A stretch of 64,000 nucleotides of DNA from CAZZDK01 sp964652235 (GCA_964652235.1 CAZZDK010000001.1:93466-157465), one strand, 5' to 3'; numbered from the stretch's first letter, positions 8,707 to 18,817 are shown. Notes: a model not told the origin generated them from the letters alone. A program made the numbers and translations.

Positions 8707-9510
8707 TCAAACCCCCGTTTCCTGCAAGTGGCGCAGAATCTTGCGGTCGAACAAGCGAAGCAGGAAAAGAAAAACCGCCGCCCAGAAAATCTGGTGCGCG
8801 AAGGCCGCGAGGTGAATACTCGCGGGCGTCTCAAGCGTCCAGCGCGCGCCGATGGCCAGCATGGAAGGAAACGGCGAGGCCCAGGCGATCACCTGCAGCC
8901 AGCCGGGATAAAAGGACAAAGGCCAAAGCATCGCGCCGAGCAGAAACGCGGCCTTCTGCCAGACCCAATAAGCCGGTTCCGCCTGAATGAACCACAGGCA
9001 CGAAGCGCCGACAAAATACCAGCCGCACGCGCCGATCCCTATCGCCAAAGGCATACTGGCCCAAAGGCCGAGCAACCCGGCGGGCGAGAAAACGTTCCCG
9101 CCCGCCAGCGCACTTACCAGGAGGAAATAGGGAACGAACAAAGCCGCCGCGCGCGCCGCCGAGTCGCCTATCCAAAAAGACACGCGCACGAGCGCGGCGG
9201 AAACGGGCCGCAAAACCGCCGAATGAATCTGGCCGGAAAGGATGTCGTTCTGCAATTCCGTAAAGCACCAATGCGGCGCGGCGAAGAGAATGTATTCCGC
9301 CGTGCCGAGATACCAGATCATCTCTTTCTGACCGAAGGGAAAGCGAGCCAGATCGGCGTCCGGGATCATATGGATCACGCCCGCGTAAAGAAGCATGATG
9401 GCGGTATAGACCAGGAACGATCCGAAAATAAGAATCCAGTCGCGCAAGGACTGCCGGAATCCCATGCGTGCGCAAAGGAAAGAGACGGACAAAGCGTGGC
9501 GAAGAGTCAT
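8707..9510 (-). CDS. ABC-2 type transporter permease, first subunit
   Basis: A 267-aa integral membrane protein with around six transmembrane helices. It contains LSGQIHSAVLRPVS, equivalent to the coupling motif SLDVFLTRPRS of the neighbouring permease, which points to a heterodimeric ABC-2 channel. The start MTLRHALSVSF at 9510 is preferred; the longer ORF upstream runs through the palindromic repeat. Partner genes are the ATPase upstream and the second permease downstream. Confidence 0.8.
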   Translation of the reverse strand: MTLRHALSVSFLCARMGFRQSLRDWILIFGSFLVYTAIMLLYAGVIHMIPDADLARFPFGQKEMIWYLGTAEYILFAAPHWCFTELQNDILSGQIHSAVLRPVSAALVRVSFWIGDSAARAAALFVPYFLLVSALAGGNVFSPAGLLGLWASMPLAIGIGACGWYFVGASCLWFIQAEPAYWVWQKAAFLLGAMLWPLSFYPGWLQVIAWASPFPSMLAIGARWTLETPASIHLAAFAHQIFWAAVFLFLLRLFDRKILRHLQETGV

Positions 9511-9524
9511 CTTCCCCTCCTTCC

Positions 9525-9662
9525 CGTCATTGCGAGGGACACCGTACATCCCCGCGAAAGCGGGGATCCGGGGGACCGAAGCAATCCAGAGTCCCAAGAA
9601 ACCAAGGCCGTTCTTTTTGACTCTGGATTGCCGCGCTCGCCTCCGGCTCGCTCGCAATGGCG
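9525..9662. repeat. Dispersed palindromic element, copy 2
   Basis: Outer arms CGTCATTGCGAG and CTCGCAATGGCG, inner arms GCAATCCAGAGTC and GACTCTGGATTGC, and a nested hairpin CCCCGCGAAAGCGGGG in the left half. It lies between the ABC ATPase and first permease genes, so it is transcribed with them and could fold as an mRNA hairpin. Confidence 0.85.
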
Positions 9663-9673
9663 AAAGAAAAAAC

Positions 9674-10654
9674 TCATCTTCCCCTCCGCGCATAGATGGA
9701 ACGAATGATGTCTTCCAAAGGCAGCCCTTCGATCCCGATGTCGCGCAGCTTAAACCGCTCAAGGCACAGGCCCACGACCTTTTCGACGGCGGTCGCCGCC
9801 GTATCGACCCTCAGCGCCAGCGTATGTTCGCCCTTTTCCTCCACGGCGACGCCGGACATTTCAAGGCAAGGCGCCTCTTCCTCCGTCACAAGGCGCAAAA
9901 TCTTGTACCGCGCGTAATCGCGTTGCAGTTCCGCAAGCGACGTGTCCAACAGCTTGCGGCCCAGATCGATCAGGATGACGCGGCGGCAAATGCGTTCGAT
10001 GTCGTCCGTGTCGTGGCTGGTCAGAAGGATCGTCGTCTCCAGCTCGTTCGCCAGCGCGTTGAGATGGTCGCGCAGCAAGGCCTTGGCCGTCACGTCGAGG
10101 CCGATGGTCGGCTCGTCGAGAAACAGGACCTTGGGCCTGTGCAACAGGGAGGCCGCGATGTCGCAGCGCATCCGCTGGCCGAGCGAAAGGGTCCGCGCCA
10201 GTTGCGGCAAAAGTTTCCTGAGACCGAAAACCTCGATCAGCTTTTCGCGCTGGACGCGGTAATCCGCCGGGTCGAGATCGTAGATTTTCGCGAGCAGATC
10301 GAAACTGTCTTCCACGCTGAGAGCAGGCCAGAGCTGCGAGCGCTGGCCGAAGACCAGGCCGATTTCGCTCGCGAGTTCCCGCGTCTGTTCCCACGGCACA
10401 AGACCGCAAACGCGCGCCGCGCCGGAAGTCGGACGCAAAAGACCAGAAAGCATACGAAGCGTCGTGGATTTGCCCGCGCCGTTGGGGCCGATAAAAGCGA
10501 CCTTCTCGCCCGGCTGAATGGCAAAGCAAAGCTCGCTGACGGCCTTGATCTCGCGCGTTTTCTTTTTGGAAAACCAGCCGGTTGCGGCCGGATCTTTCTC
10601 CCGGACCGTAAAGGTGCGGGATAAGGCGTCTATCTGTATGATGGAGCTTGCCAT
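9674..10654 (-). CDS. ABC transporter ATP-binding protein (NatA/ABC-2 exporter type)
   Basis: ATPase of an ABC-2 exporter, 326 aa. Walker A is FIGPNGAGKSTTLRML (about residues 56-71), the signature is LSLGQRMRCD, Walker B is VLFLDEPTIGLD and the switch His is in TSHDTDDIERI. A long insert before the P-loop (GWFSKKKTREIKAV) and the C-terminal regulatory-like domain match the subfamily that works with two DUF990/PF06182-type permeases. Both permease genes follow directly. Confidence 0.9.
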   Translation of the reverse strand: MASSIIQIDALSRTFTVREKDPAATGWFSKKKTREIKAVSELCFAIQPGEKVAFIGPNGAGKSTTLRMLSGLLRPTSGAARVCGLVPWEQTRELASEIGLVFGQRSQLWPALSVEDSFDLLAKIYDLDPADYRVQREKLIEVFGLRKLLPQLARTLSLGQRMRCDIAASLLHRPKVLFLDEPTIGLDVTAKALLRDHLNALANELETTILLTSHDTDDIERICRRVILIDLGRKLLDTSLAELQRDYARYKILRLVTEEEAPCLEMSGVAVEEKGEHTLALRVDTAATAVEKVVGLCLERFKLRDIGIEGLPLEDIIRSIYARRGR

Positions 10655-10674
10655 TCGTCTTTGCCCTTAACTTT

Positions 10675-10703
10675 TTGTGCGTTGCAGCAAAGACGCCTAT
10701 AAT
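10675..10703 (+). promoter_or_regulatory. Possible sigma-70 promoter for the glycosyltransferase gene
   Basis: An AT-rich interruption of the GC-rich sequence holds a perfect -10 hexamer TATAAT at 10698-10703 and a weak -35 TTGTGC at 10675-10680, with 17-nt spacing. It lies about 130 nt before the glycosyltransferase start, in the divergent space with the ABC ATPase. Confidence 0.35.
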
Positions 10704-10836
10704 AAAGCAGATTTTTCAAAAATTTCAAGGATAAATTTTCCGCGTTCCCGACAGGGGGAAAGGAGATAATTTCGATAGGCCCCCTATAGGAATCCTTGCT
10801 AACATACCCTTCCCTTCATCCGATCTCCCCTGCCCG

Positions 10837-12489
10837 ATGTCCTTTTCCGTCGATTATCTTTACCGCGAAAAAGCGCCCGTTCACGGCCTGTCCGTCGCCA
10901 TCGAGTCTTTCATGAAGGCCTGGCTGCGTCATTCGAACGAAAAAGAGTTTCTCTGCCACACGCCCGATCCGGAAAGTTTTCGACGCTTTGCAGAGATGGC
11001 TCGCGCCTACGCGAAGGATCCGCAAAAGCCCTGCCTGCGGGTCGATCCGCGCGATCCCTCGTCGTTTCCTGGGGATCTCGCCTGTCTTTTCGTACCCGAT
11101 CCGGACCTAAGCGAAGTCGCGTGGCGGCGCGCACGCCTTTCCGGCGCCGCCTACGCCGCGTGCGGCCTGGTGCACAGCATGAGCGGCGACCAGGTTTCGC
11201 GCGCCGTGGCCGATTTGTGCCTGGCGCCCACGCACGGCGGCGACGCGCTGATCTGCCCTTCAAGAGCCATCCAAAACGCGGTACGGCGCATCTTCGAGCT
11301 GCATGAAGCTTACCTCAATCGTCGGTTCAAAACATCGTTCGTCTGCCCGGTGCAAACGCCCGTCATTCCCATCGGGATCGACACGGATTCTTTCGCCGCG
11401 CGGGTCCGCCCCGATCTGCGGGCGGCGCAAAGGGAAACGCTCGGCCTGACCGAGGACGACGTGGCAATCCTTTTCGTGGGCCGCCTTAACTTCCTGAACA
11501 AGGCGCATCCCCTGCCGCTTCTGCTCGCCGCGCAAAGGGCGGCGCAAATGACGCGGCGCAAGCTTCACCTTATCCTCCACGGAACGTTCATGGAGCAAAG
11601 GGACATGGAATCCCGTTTCCAGGCCCTGCTGCGCGACTTCGGCGGCCCGCCCGCCCCGTGCCGGATCGTCGCGAACGACGACCCGCGCTTTCCGCACGGC
11701 CTTTGGGCGGCTGCGGACATCTTCGCCTCGCTCGTGGACAATGTGCAGGAAAGCTTCGGCCTGACGCCCATCGAGGCGATGGCCTGCGGCCTGCCTGCGG
11801 TCGTGTCGGACTGGGACGGTTACCGCGACGGCGTGCGCCATGGCCTCGACGGTTTCCTGATCCCCACGCTCGCGCCGCCGGTCGAGACGGGCATGGACAT
11901 CGCGAACGCCTTTTTCGACGACAAGCATTATGGGCGCTATCTTTGCGCCGCCGCGCAATCGACCGCCATCGACATCGAAGCGGCGGCCAGGGCCTTTACC
12001 CTGCTTGCGGAAAGCCGCGACAGGCGCCTGGACATGGGCGCGCAGGCGCAAGCGCGCGCAAGGGCCGTCTATGACTGGCGCGTAATCGTGCCCGCCTATG
12101 AAAATCTGTGGCGCAAACTGGGCGAAGACCGCCTGCGCGGCGCGGCGGGCGGCGCCGTCCCGCCGCTTTGGCAGGCCGTCTCGCCCGCCCACCCGAATCC
12201 CTGGCGCGTCTTCGAAAGCTTTCCAAGCCGCGCTCTCGCTCCTAAGGACAGGTTGCGCACCGTCATGGCCCGACAGGATATGAGTCTTCTTTTCAGGCAC
12301 GATATGAATCTCTTCGCGCCGGATATGCTTTTGCCCGTCCCTCTTATCGAGGACCTGGCCGAAACCGTCCGCGCCGCCGGAACCCTGGCGATTGAAGAGA
12401 TTCTGGCCGTCGCGCCGGAAAGCGAGCGAAGCCGCCTCTGGCGCACGATCGGCTGGCTGCTCAAGCACGGCGTGTGCGAGGCGGCATGA
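10837..12489 (+). CDS. Glycosyltransferase family 4 protein
   Basis: Retaining GT-B glycosyltransferase, 550 aa. The nucleotide-sugar-binding half has ILFVGRLNFLNKAHPL (about residues 208-223) and the family-4 ExxxxxxxE signature ESFGLTPIEAMACGLP followed by VVSDWDGYRDGV. The N-terminal half is unusual, with little similarity to common families, and a C-terminal region of about 120 residues continues past the GT domain. The donor and acceptor are unknown; envelope polysaccharide is the likely target. It overlaps the next gene by 4 nt. Confidence 0.82.
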   Translation: MSFSVDYLYREKAPVHGLSVAIESFMKAWLRHSNEKEFLCHTPDPESFRRFAEMARAYAKDPQKPCLRVDPRDPSSFPGDLACLFVPDPDLSEVAWRRARLSGAAYAACGLVHSMSGDQVSRAVADLCLAPTHGGDALICPSRAIQNAVRRIFELHEAYLNRRFKTSFVCPVQTPVIPIGIDTDSFAARVRPDLRAAQRETLGLTEDDVAILFVGRLNFLNKAHPLPLLLAAQRAAQMTRRKLHLILHGTFMEQRDMESRFQALLRDFGGPPAPCRIVANDDPRFPHGLWAAADIFASLVDNVQESFGLTPIEAMACGLPAVVSDWDGYRDGVRHGLDGFLIPTLAPPVETGMDIANAFFDDKHYGRYLCAAAQSTAIDIEAAARAFTLLAESRDRRLDMGAQAQARARAVYDWRVIVPAYENLWRKLGEDRLRGAAGGAVPPLWQAVSPAHPNPWRVFESFPSRALAPKDRLRTVMARQDMSLLFRHDMNLFAPDMLLPVPLIEDLAETVRAAGTLAIEEILAVAPESERSRLWRTIGWLLKHGVCEAA

Positions 12490-12785
12490 CGGCGGAGGAT
12501 TTGTTCCGGTTCAGGATTCTCGTCGGCCTTGCGCTCGGCCTTGTGGGGGGCAGCTTCGCCACGATGCTCGTCCACCGCGTGCCGCGAGGCCTTTCCATCG
12601 TCTCGCCGCCCAGCGCCTGCCCGCAATGCGGCATTCGCCTGCGCGCGCGCGATCTTATTCCGCTTCTATCCTGGCTGATCGCGCGGGGCCGCTGCCGCCA
12701 TTGCGGCAAGCCCATCGGACTGCGTTATTTGTTTATTGAACTGGCCTTCGCCGCCCTGGGCGTAGGGCTGGCGGTCGCGATGTAA
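12486..12785 (+). CDS. Solitary prepilin-peptidase N-terminal (A24 N) domain protein
   Basis: A 99-aa protein matching only the N-terminal cytoplasmic/methyltransferase-type module of type IV prepilin peptidase (PilD). It shows GSFATMLVHRVPRGLS, two zinc-type CxxC pairs (CPQCG and CRHCG), RDLIPLLSWLIARGRC and a following hydrophobic helix. The GxGD aspartyl protease domain is absent: the reading frame stops where the membrane protease part should start. The start at 12486 overlaps the upstream stop (ATGA). It may be a free-standing module or a truncated remnant. Confidence 0.75.
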   Translation: MTAEDLFRFRILVGLALGLVGGSFATMLVHRVPRGLSIVSPPSACPQCGIRLRARDLIPLLSWLIARGRCRHCGKPIGLRYLFIELAFAALGVGLAVAM

Positions 12786-12823
12786 GGATTTTTCTCAATT
12801 TGCAGCCCAACAGACGCGATGGA

Positions 12824-15800
12824 TCAGTTGACCCTTACGTCCACGCGGTCCATGTCGCCGCTCGTCACGTTCGCGCCCATGGGGCGAACGTCCACGCGGG
12901 CGGCGGGCACGCCCTTGCCGGACAGGAAATCGCGCACCGCCAGCGCCCGGCGCAAGGACACCTGCCTGGCCTCGCGCGGGGAGCGTCCGGCGTCGAGGCT
13001 GGCATAGGCGACGAGCGTAATGCGCGCGCCCTCATGCGCCTTCAGGATCGCTGCCAGTTTTTCCGCGACTTCGACGGCGTCCTCGTCCAGCCGATCCGAC
13101 CCTCTGGAAAAGGCGATGGTCGAGACGTCCGGCTCAAGAACGATCTTTCCTGAAGCGACGGGCTTGCCCTGGCTGTCAATAACGGAAGGAAGCATTCCGG
13201 GCATCGGCTTTATTTCGACGCTCGGCGGGGTCAGCGGCTTGACGCCATCCGGCAGCGAAGGGGTCTTGAGCGGCGCGGTACGGGCCGGCGTGCGCGGCGA
13301 AGGGGGCGCGGGCAGGACTTCCGGCGAGGCCGAAGGCTTGGCGTCCTTTTTCGGCGCGCTGGGAAGCGTGGGCGTCACAAGCCCGACGGGCGCGGCTTTA
13401 GGAGACGGCATGACGCGATCCGGCGCGGAAGTGAAAGAAGGCAGAGGCGCGGTCTGGGTTCCGACCCCGCCGCTGGCCACCGGCGCGACGCAACCGACGG
13501 CCCCGCCGCCGTTGGTGCCGGAACAGCTCCAGGTCCAGGGCCCGTTGCCGCTGACGGCGCTCGGGATGCCCGCCGCGCACAAGGAGCCTTGCGGCGCGCC
13601 GACGGCGGGAACGCCGCTGGCCGAGCCGCAGGCGCCGACGATGGGCGCGGGCGGCATGAGGGGCGCGGTGCAGCTCACCGTCATGCCGCCGTTCATGCCG
13701 ATGCAGCTCCAGTTCCAAGGCCCGTCGCCGCTGGTCGCGGTAGCGGTTCCGGTCGCGCACAAACCGTCTTTGGGCGCGGAAAGGAAAGCCACGCCGTTGG
13801 CGGGACCGCACAAGCCGTTCACGAGCGGCCCCGGCGGGGGCGGCGCCTGCGGCACGGTCTTTCCGGCGCGGCACGTCGCGGCCACGCCGCCGTTAATGCC
13901 CGAACAGGTCCACGTCCAAGGCCCCTCGCCATAAACGGCGCTGGGCGAGCCGCTCTCGCACAGATTGGCTTCGGGCGGCGCGGTCAAAGAGGCGCCGGAC
14001 GAAGCGCCGCACAGGCCGTCAACCTTGGTCTGGGCCTGCGAAAGCGCCGAACAGCTCGCGCTGCTGCCGCCCGCCAGGCCGACGCAGCTCCACATCCAAG
14101 GTCCCTCGCCCGCCACGAAAGTCGGGGTCCCGGCGGCGCAGAGAGCCGAGGAAGGCGCGCTGCGCAAAATCGCGCCGTTCGAGGCGCCGCACGCGCCGTC
14201 AACCAGCCTGGGCGCTTCGCAACGGACTTCAGGGCCTTTCTTTCCGGCCTTGCAGGTCCAATGCCACGGGCCGGAACCCTTGACCGGGCCGGGGGTCCCC
14301 GCCGAACACAAGCCGGCCTCGGGAGCCGAAACGCTGCCCTGTCCTGCGGAAGGCCCGCAGGAAGCCTCGGCGACCGGCTCTTCGGCAGGAGAAGCAGGCG
14401 CAAAAGCGGAAGGAGATTCTCCCGCCGCGCGGGAAGCTATCGGCGCGGCGCAGGAAACGGAGCCGCCGCCCATCTCGCCCTTGCAGGTCCAGTTCCAAAA
14501 GCCTTTCGCGCGATCCGCCGAAACCTCGCCCGGCGTGCCGCCCTGGCAAAGCTGCGCGAAGGGCGCATCGGGCGACGCCACGTTTGCCGCCGCGCCGCAG
14601 GCGCCCTCGACCGCCGAAAGGGTCGAGCAGGAAACGCTGTGTCCGGCTTCGTCCGCGCACGTCCAGCGCCAGGGGCCTTCGCCGCCGACTTCGCTCGCGC
14701 TGCCCGCCGCGCACAAGCCGCTTTCGGGCCGGGCGAACGCCAGAACCTCGGCAGCCGCGCCGCAGGCGACGGCGCTCTTAAGCGTCTCTTCGGTTCCCAG
14801 GGCCGCCGTGCAGCTCACGGAATCGCCGCCGTTCTCGCCCAGACAGCGCCAGTTCCAAGGCCCGTTGCCGGAAACCTGGCTGGCGCGGCCTTTCTCGCAC
14901 AGGCCCTTGTTAGGCGTGCTGGCATATTGATTGCCGTTGGCGCTGCCGCAAACGCCGTCGATCGCCGCGTCGGCGCGACAGGAAACCGTCGCGCCGCCAT
15001 CCTGGCCGAGGCAGGTCCAGCTCCACGGCCCGTCGCCCGTGACCGCCGAGGGCGAGCCGACGGCGCAAAGGCCCTGGCTCGGCGCCTGGCGCTGCCCGAA
15101 GGTCGAGGCGCTGCCGCAAACGGCGTTCACCCGAGGCCGAGCCTCGCACGTGGCCGCCTCGCCGCCGTAAAGGCCGGAACAGGTCCAATGCCACGGCCCT
15201 TCGCCGGTCACGGCGCTGGCGTAACCGGCGGCGAACAATCGCGCATCGGCATGGAATCCGCGCCGCCGCGCGCCGCCGCGCCGCAAACGCCTTCCGTTTT
15301 CTTCTGCGCGACGCAGGCGGCCGCTTGGCCGCCGCCGCTGCCGCCGCAAGCCCAGGTCCAGGGTCCGGCGCCGTTGACGCGGCTGGGAGTGCCCCTGGCG
15401 CATAGACCCTCGCTCGGCGCGGTCTCATGGCCGCCCTGCGCGGCAGGTCCGCACGCGCCGTCTTCCGTCGCGACCGCGGCGGGCGAAAAGCCGCCTGCGG
15501 CGTCGTCTTTTTTCGAAACTTCGGCACCGCGGCTCGCCACCGGCGCGGCGCAGCTGACCGTCATGCCGCCATTCATCCCCTGACAGGTCCAATGCCACGG
15601 CCCTTCGCCGTGAACGGCGGAAGCGCGACCCTTAAGACACAGCTCGCCGACGGGAGGCTTGCTCAGAGAGGCCAGGCCGCTGGCCGGGCCGCAAGAAGCG
15701 TCCACCACGCCCCCCTCGCCGTCGCCGACAAGAACGGGCGGCGGCTCGCTGGAGGCCGCAGGCGGGGGAACGAGGGGTTCGTCCCTGACTTCCGCGACTT

Positions 15801-16935
15801 TCGGCGCGGCGGCGGGTTTTTCGTTTACGAAGGAAGCCGCGCAGGAATTGCTGATCCAGACTTCGCGCGTCTCGTTCGAAGGACACGAAACGCGAGTCTC
15901 GCCGACGATCTGCCCGGTGAAATAGGCCGGATACCCCGCTTCCTGGCACGAGCGGGTCCAGGGCGTGACGATAGGCTCGCAGAAAACCTCGGAACGCGCT
16001 TGCTCAAAGACGGGCGCGGGCGCAGGCAGAATATCCCGTTCCTCGGCTTTCGCCTCGGCCTGAACGGCGGGAGGAGTCTCAGGCGCCTGGTCCGAAAAGA
16101 GCCTGTCGAAAACGCTCTCATCGTCTTCTTCGCGAAGGTCGGGCTGCTTTTTCTCGGCCCTCTCCTCAACCGGCGCGCCGAAAACGCTCTCCTGCGCGGA
16201 CGGCTCGTTCACGACGGAAGACAGGCTCGGCGGCGCGGAATCCAGCTCGGTCGCCCTGGGCGCGGGCGCTTCGCCTAAGGAAGGCGCCTCGATGGAAACC
16301 GGGGCGGCGACGCTCTTGCCGCCCGACGCCAGATTCTTCGGCGCCTGTCCAGGTTCATAGCGCGAGGAAGCCGAAGCGGGCGCGACCAGAGCGCCCGCAG
16401 GCTCCGCCTTGCGGTCCTGCAGAACCGGGGCCTGAAGCTCGATCACGTCGTCGGCCAGGGAATCTCCGCCCTTTTTCACCTCCACCGGCTTGAGGTCGGA
16501 TTTGGGAATTTCAGTATTCTGCCCGGCCTGTTGCAGGGCGTTTTTCATGCCTTGAAGCAGCATCAGGCTCGACGTGTCGCCCGAAGCGGCCTTGCCCGCG
16601 ATCTTCGGCGGCGGTCCTTGCGTCTTCGTCTCGGAAATGGTGGGCGGCTTTAGCCCGCCGAGCGGCAGGCTCGGCGCCTTAAGATCGGGGGCGGGTTTTA
16701 TTTTCTTGGGCGTGGGGCGCGTGAGAACGAGATCGCCCGCCTTAAGCGGCTTGTTCCACTCAATGCCTTCGGGCAAAACGCCCTGCGCGGCGGCGCCGGG
16801 CTGGCCGGGATAAATCTCGACGGACGGCGCGTCGCTCGCCGCTCCGGCGAGAGCAAGACCGGGCCAAAACGCCGCCAAAGCGAGCGCCAGGCCGGAAGCC
16901 GCCAAACCTGTTCGTAGGCGTGAAGTCAAAGACAT
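12824..16935 (-). pseudogene. Large secreted Cys-repeat protein with OmpA-like C-terminus, frameshifted
   Basis: One gene of about 1,370 codons split by a single missing base near 15235-15250. The first frame (16935 to 15208) has a signal peptide (about 1-30), a long Pro/Ala/Glu-rich disordered region and the first repeats; the second frame continues to 12824. Twelve repeats of about 55-65 residues follow the plan xxCG...LCxxGxxSxVxGxGPWxWxC..NGG..VxC, with four Cys each, which suggests two disulfides per repeat. The C-terminal 110 or so residues (IAFSRGSDRLDEDAVEVAEK onward) resemble an OmpA peptidoglycan-binding domain. Repeat 3 spans the break. It could be a sequencing error or a real lesion. 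Role unknown; a surface or adhesin-like function is inferred. Confidence 0.75.
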
Positions 16936-17011
16936 GGACAGGGCCGCACCCTAGAGAGAATCGCTATCCCTAAAGGTTTTAACGGGAACGGGGGCTAGGG
17001 TCTAGAGCCAA

Positions 17012-18721
17012 TTACCGGGGACCGCCTTGGGCGGAAGACGCCGATCCGCCCTTCCTCGCCGGGCCGTTTTTCGGCCCGTAGGCCTGCGCGTAATAGCGGG
17101 GATGACTGATCCTGGCTAGGTCGTAAATTTGCCAAAGGACACGACGGCCCTCCTCGGTCTTGCAAACCGATAAGAACGTCCGAAGGAAAAGATCGTCCGG
17201 CGAGGGAAGGTCCGCCTGGCTGCCCTTGCGGGAGACGTTCTTTCCCTCGTCGAAGACGACGTAATATTTCGACGCGCGCGAGAAGCCGACGCCGTTTCTG
17301 ACTTGAAAGGCGTTTTGGGCTGGCCCCTGCGGCGGCACGGTTATCTGGCAGAAGTAGGTTTCCCTCTCGCCCTGCGCCGGGTCGGTCGTGTAGAAGGCCT
17401 CGCGCGGCGTGATCAGGCTGTTTTCTATCATATCCAGGGGCACGTCGAGATCCAAAAGCTCTTCTTTCCTCGGCTTGGGCGGGCGATTGTCCAAAACATA
17501 GTCCTGGCCGTTCGCGCGCGCGACAAGGACCGCGTGCCGTCCGTCGAGCCGACCCGGAATCTCCGCCCCCTCTTCGTTGATGGAGAGAAACTCCATCCGC
17601 ACATTTTCCCGAAAATAATCCTTTCCCATAACCAGAACGATAAGGCCTTCTTTGAAACCGACGATATCTACGCAAACCCCCGTGCCCTCTTTTTGGGTTT
17701 TGCTGATTTTCTGCACCCACTTGCCCTCGTTGCTTGCCCTGAACGCTTCTTGATTGTTCACCTTGTTGTAATCGTACTCGATGGAGGCGTTGCCGAAGAG
17801 ATTGACGAGCATCAGCTTCAAAGCCGGGTCCTCGAACCGCGCGGCCAGATCGACGAACGCCACCAGGTTCCTGAATCTCGGCGAAAAGCCGCGCGGGTCC
17901 TTTCGGCACGCCTGAACGGCCTCGATCAGGTCGTCGTGCTCCTGCCGCGCGGCATCCAGTTCGTTGACCTCTTCGGCCTCGTAAGTTTCCAGAATATCTC
18001 TCCTCTCCGTAAAAGCGGCCAGAACGAACCTTTGCTCCGAAGACAATCGAGACCATAAGAGCGTCTGACACCGGAAGAGCTTCTGATTCTCGTCCACGGC
18101 CTCGTTCGGAGGGAGCATTCTGTCCATTAAGATTTCGGCCATCTTGTAAAAAGCGGCGCGGACGGAGGAATATCCCTCGTCAGAAGTCATGCAAACGGCA
18201 ATTTCCTCGGTTAAATCTTCGACAGCCCGCTTAAGCGCCGGATCGGAGTGCCGCTCCGCCTCGAAAACGCGAAGAAACGCGGCCGCGTCGGCTGGCGTCA
18301 CCTTCAAGGTCGGGGAGACGATGCGAGGAGAAGGCTCCTCGCCCTGAATGGGCGCGAAGGTCCCGGCAAGGGGAAACGTCCCGCCGTCGAGCGGGGACGG
18401 GGGCGGAGGCGGGGGGACCTGTCCGAAAAAAGTCAGCGTGGAAGATAAAACGAGAGCGCCTACGGCGGCGAAAGCGGTTCTCACCTTCCCGGAAAGGCCT
18501 CGTCGTTCTCTTTTAGACCCACCTTCCAAAGACGACGCGCCCGATCCTTTTCCTTCCGCCACGTTCTGTTCCGGCGGCGGGCTTGACGTCCCGTGCGCAA
18601 GGGACTGGAGGGAGGCCTGCGTTTCGGACGAAAGCGTCCAGGAGGATGTTCCTAGATCGGAAGGTCGCACCGTCTGAACGTCCCTCTTTTTATTCTTTCC
18701 TGGAAAAATCCCCGTCGCCAT
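17012..18721 (-). CDS. Membrane-tethered transglutaminase-like cysteine protease (BTLCP/LapG superfamily)
   Basis: A 569-aa protein. The N-terminal 80 residues are polar and probably cytoplasmic, a hydrophobic helix lies at about 82-100, then a Pro-rich linker. The C-terminal half carries a Cys-His-Asp arrangement in the order of bacterial transglutaminase-like cysteine proteinases (PF06035): GVCVDIVGFKEGL (C350), GRHAVLVARANG (H396) and YVLDNR (D411). LapG, the adhesin-releasing protease, belongs to this family. It lies 76 nt upstream of the large Cys-repeat protein gene on the same strand. Family assignment is by motif only; the substrate pairing is an inference. Confidence 0.65.
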   Translation of the reverse strand: MATGIFPGKNKKRDVQTVRPSDLGTSSWTLSSETQASLQSLAHGTSSPPPEQNVAEGKGSGASSLEGGSKRERRGLSGKVRTAFAAVGALVLSSTLTFFGQVPPPPPPSPLDGGTFPLAGTFAPIQGEEPSPRIVSPTLKVTPADAAAFLRVFEAERHSDPALKRAVEDLTEEIAVCMTSDEGYSSVRAAFYKMAEILMDRMLPPNEAVDENQKLFRCQTLLWSRLSSEQRFVLAAFTERRDILETYEAEEVNELDAARQEHDDLIEAVQACRKDPRGFSPRFRNLVAFVDLAARFEDPALKLMLVNLFGNASIEYDYNKVNNQEAFRASNEGKWVQKISKTQKEGTGVCVDIVGFKEGLIVLVMGKDYFRENVRMEFLSINEEGAEIPGRLDGRHAVLVARANGQDYVLDNRPPKPRKEELLDLDVPLDMIENSLITPREAFYTTDPAQGERETYFCQITVPPQGPAQNAFQVRNGVGFSRASKYYVVFDEGKNVSRKGSQADLPSPDDLFLRTFLSVCKTEEGRRVLWQIYDLARISHPRYYAQAYGPKNGPARKGGSASSAQGGPR

Positions 18722-18817
18722 AACGGCCTCCTAACAAAGATAGAAACAATGGACAACAGATAACACAAAGACGCGAAAAAGGCGTGAAAATTTAATAGTT
18801 TCGTAGAAAATGTTTTA

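Noticed and set aside
9525..9662. CRISPR or insertion sequence from the repeated palindromes
   Set aside because: Copies are widely spaced, single, and nested inverted repeats with no spacers and no transposase gene.
13589..15583. Long plus-strand frames opposite the Cys-repeat gene
   Set aside because: Repetitive mirror of the repeat protein codons; no start context or recognisable domain.
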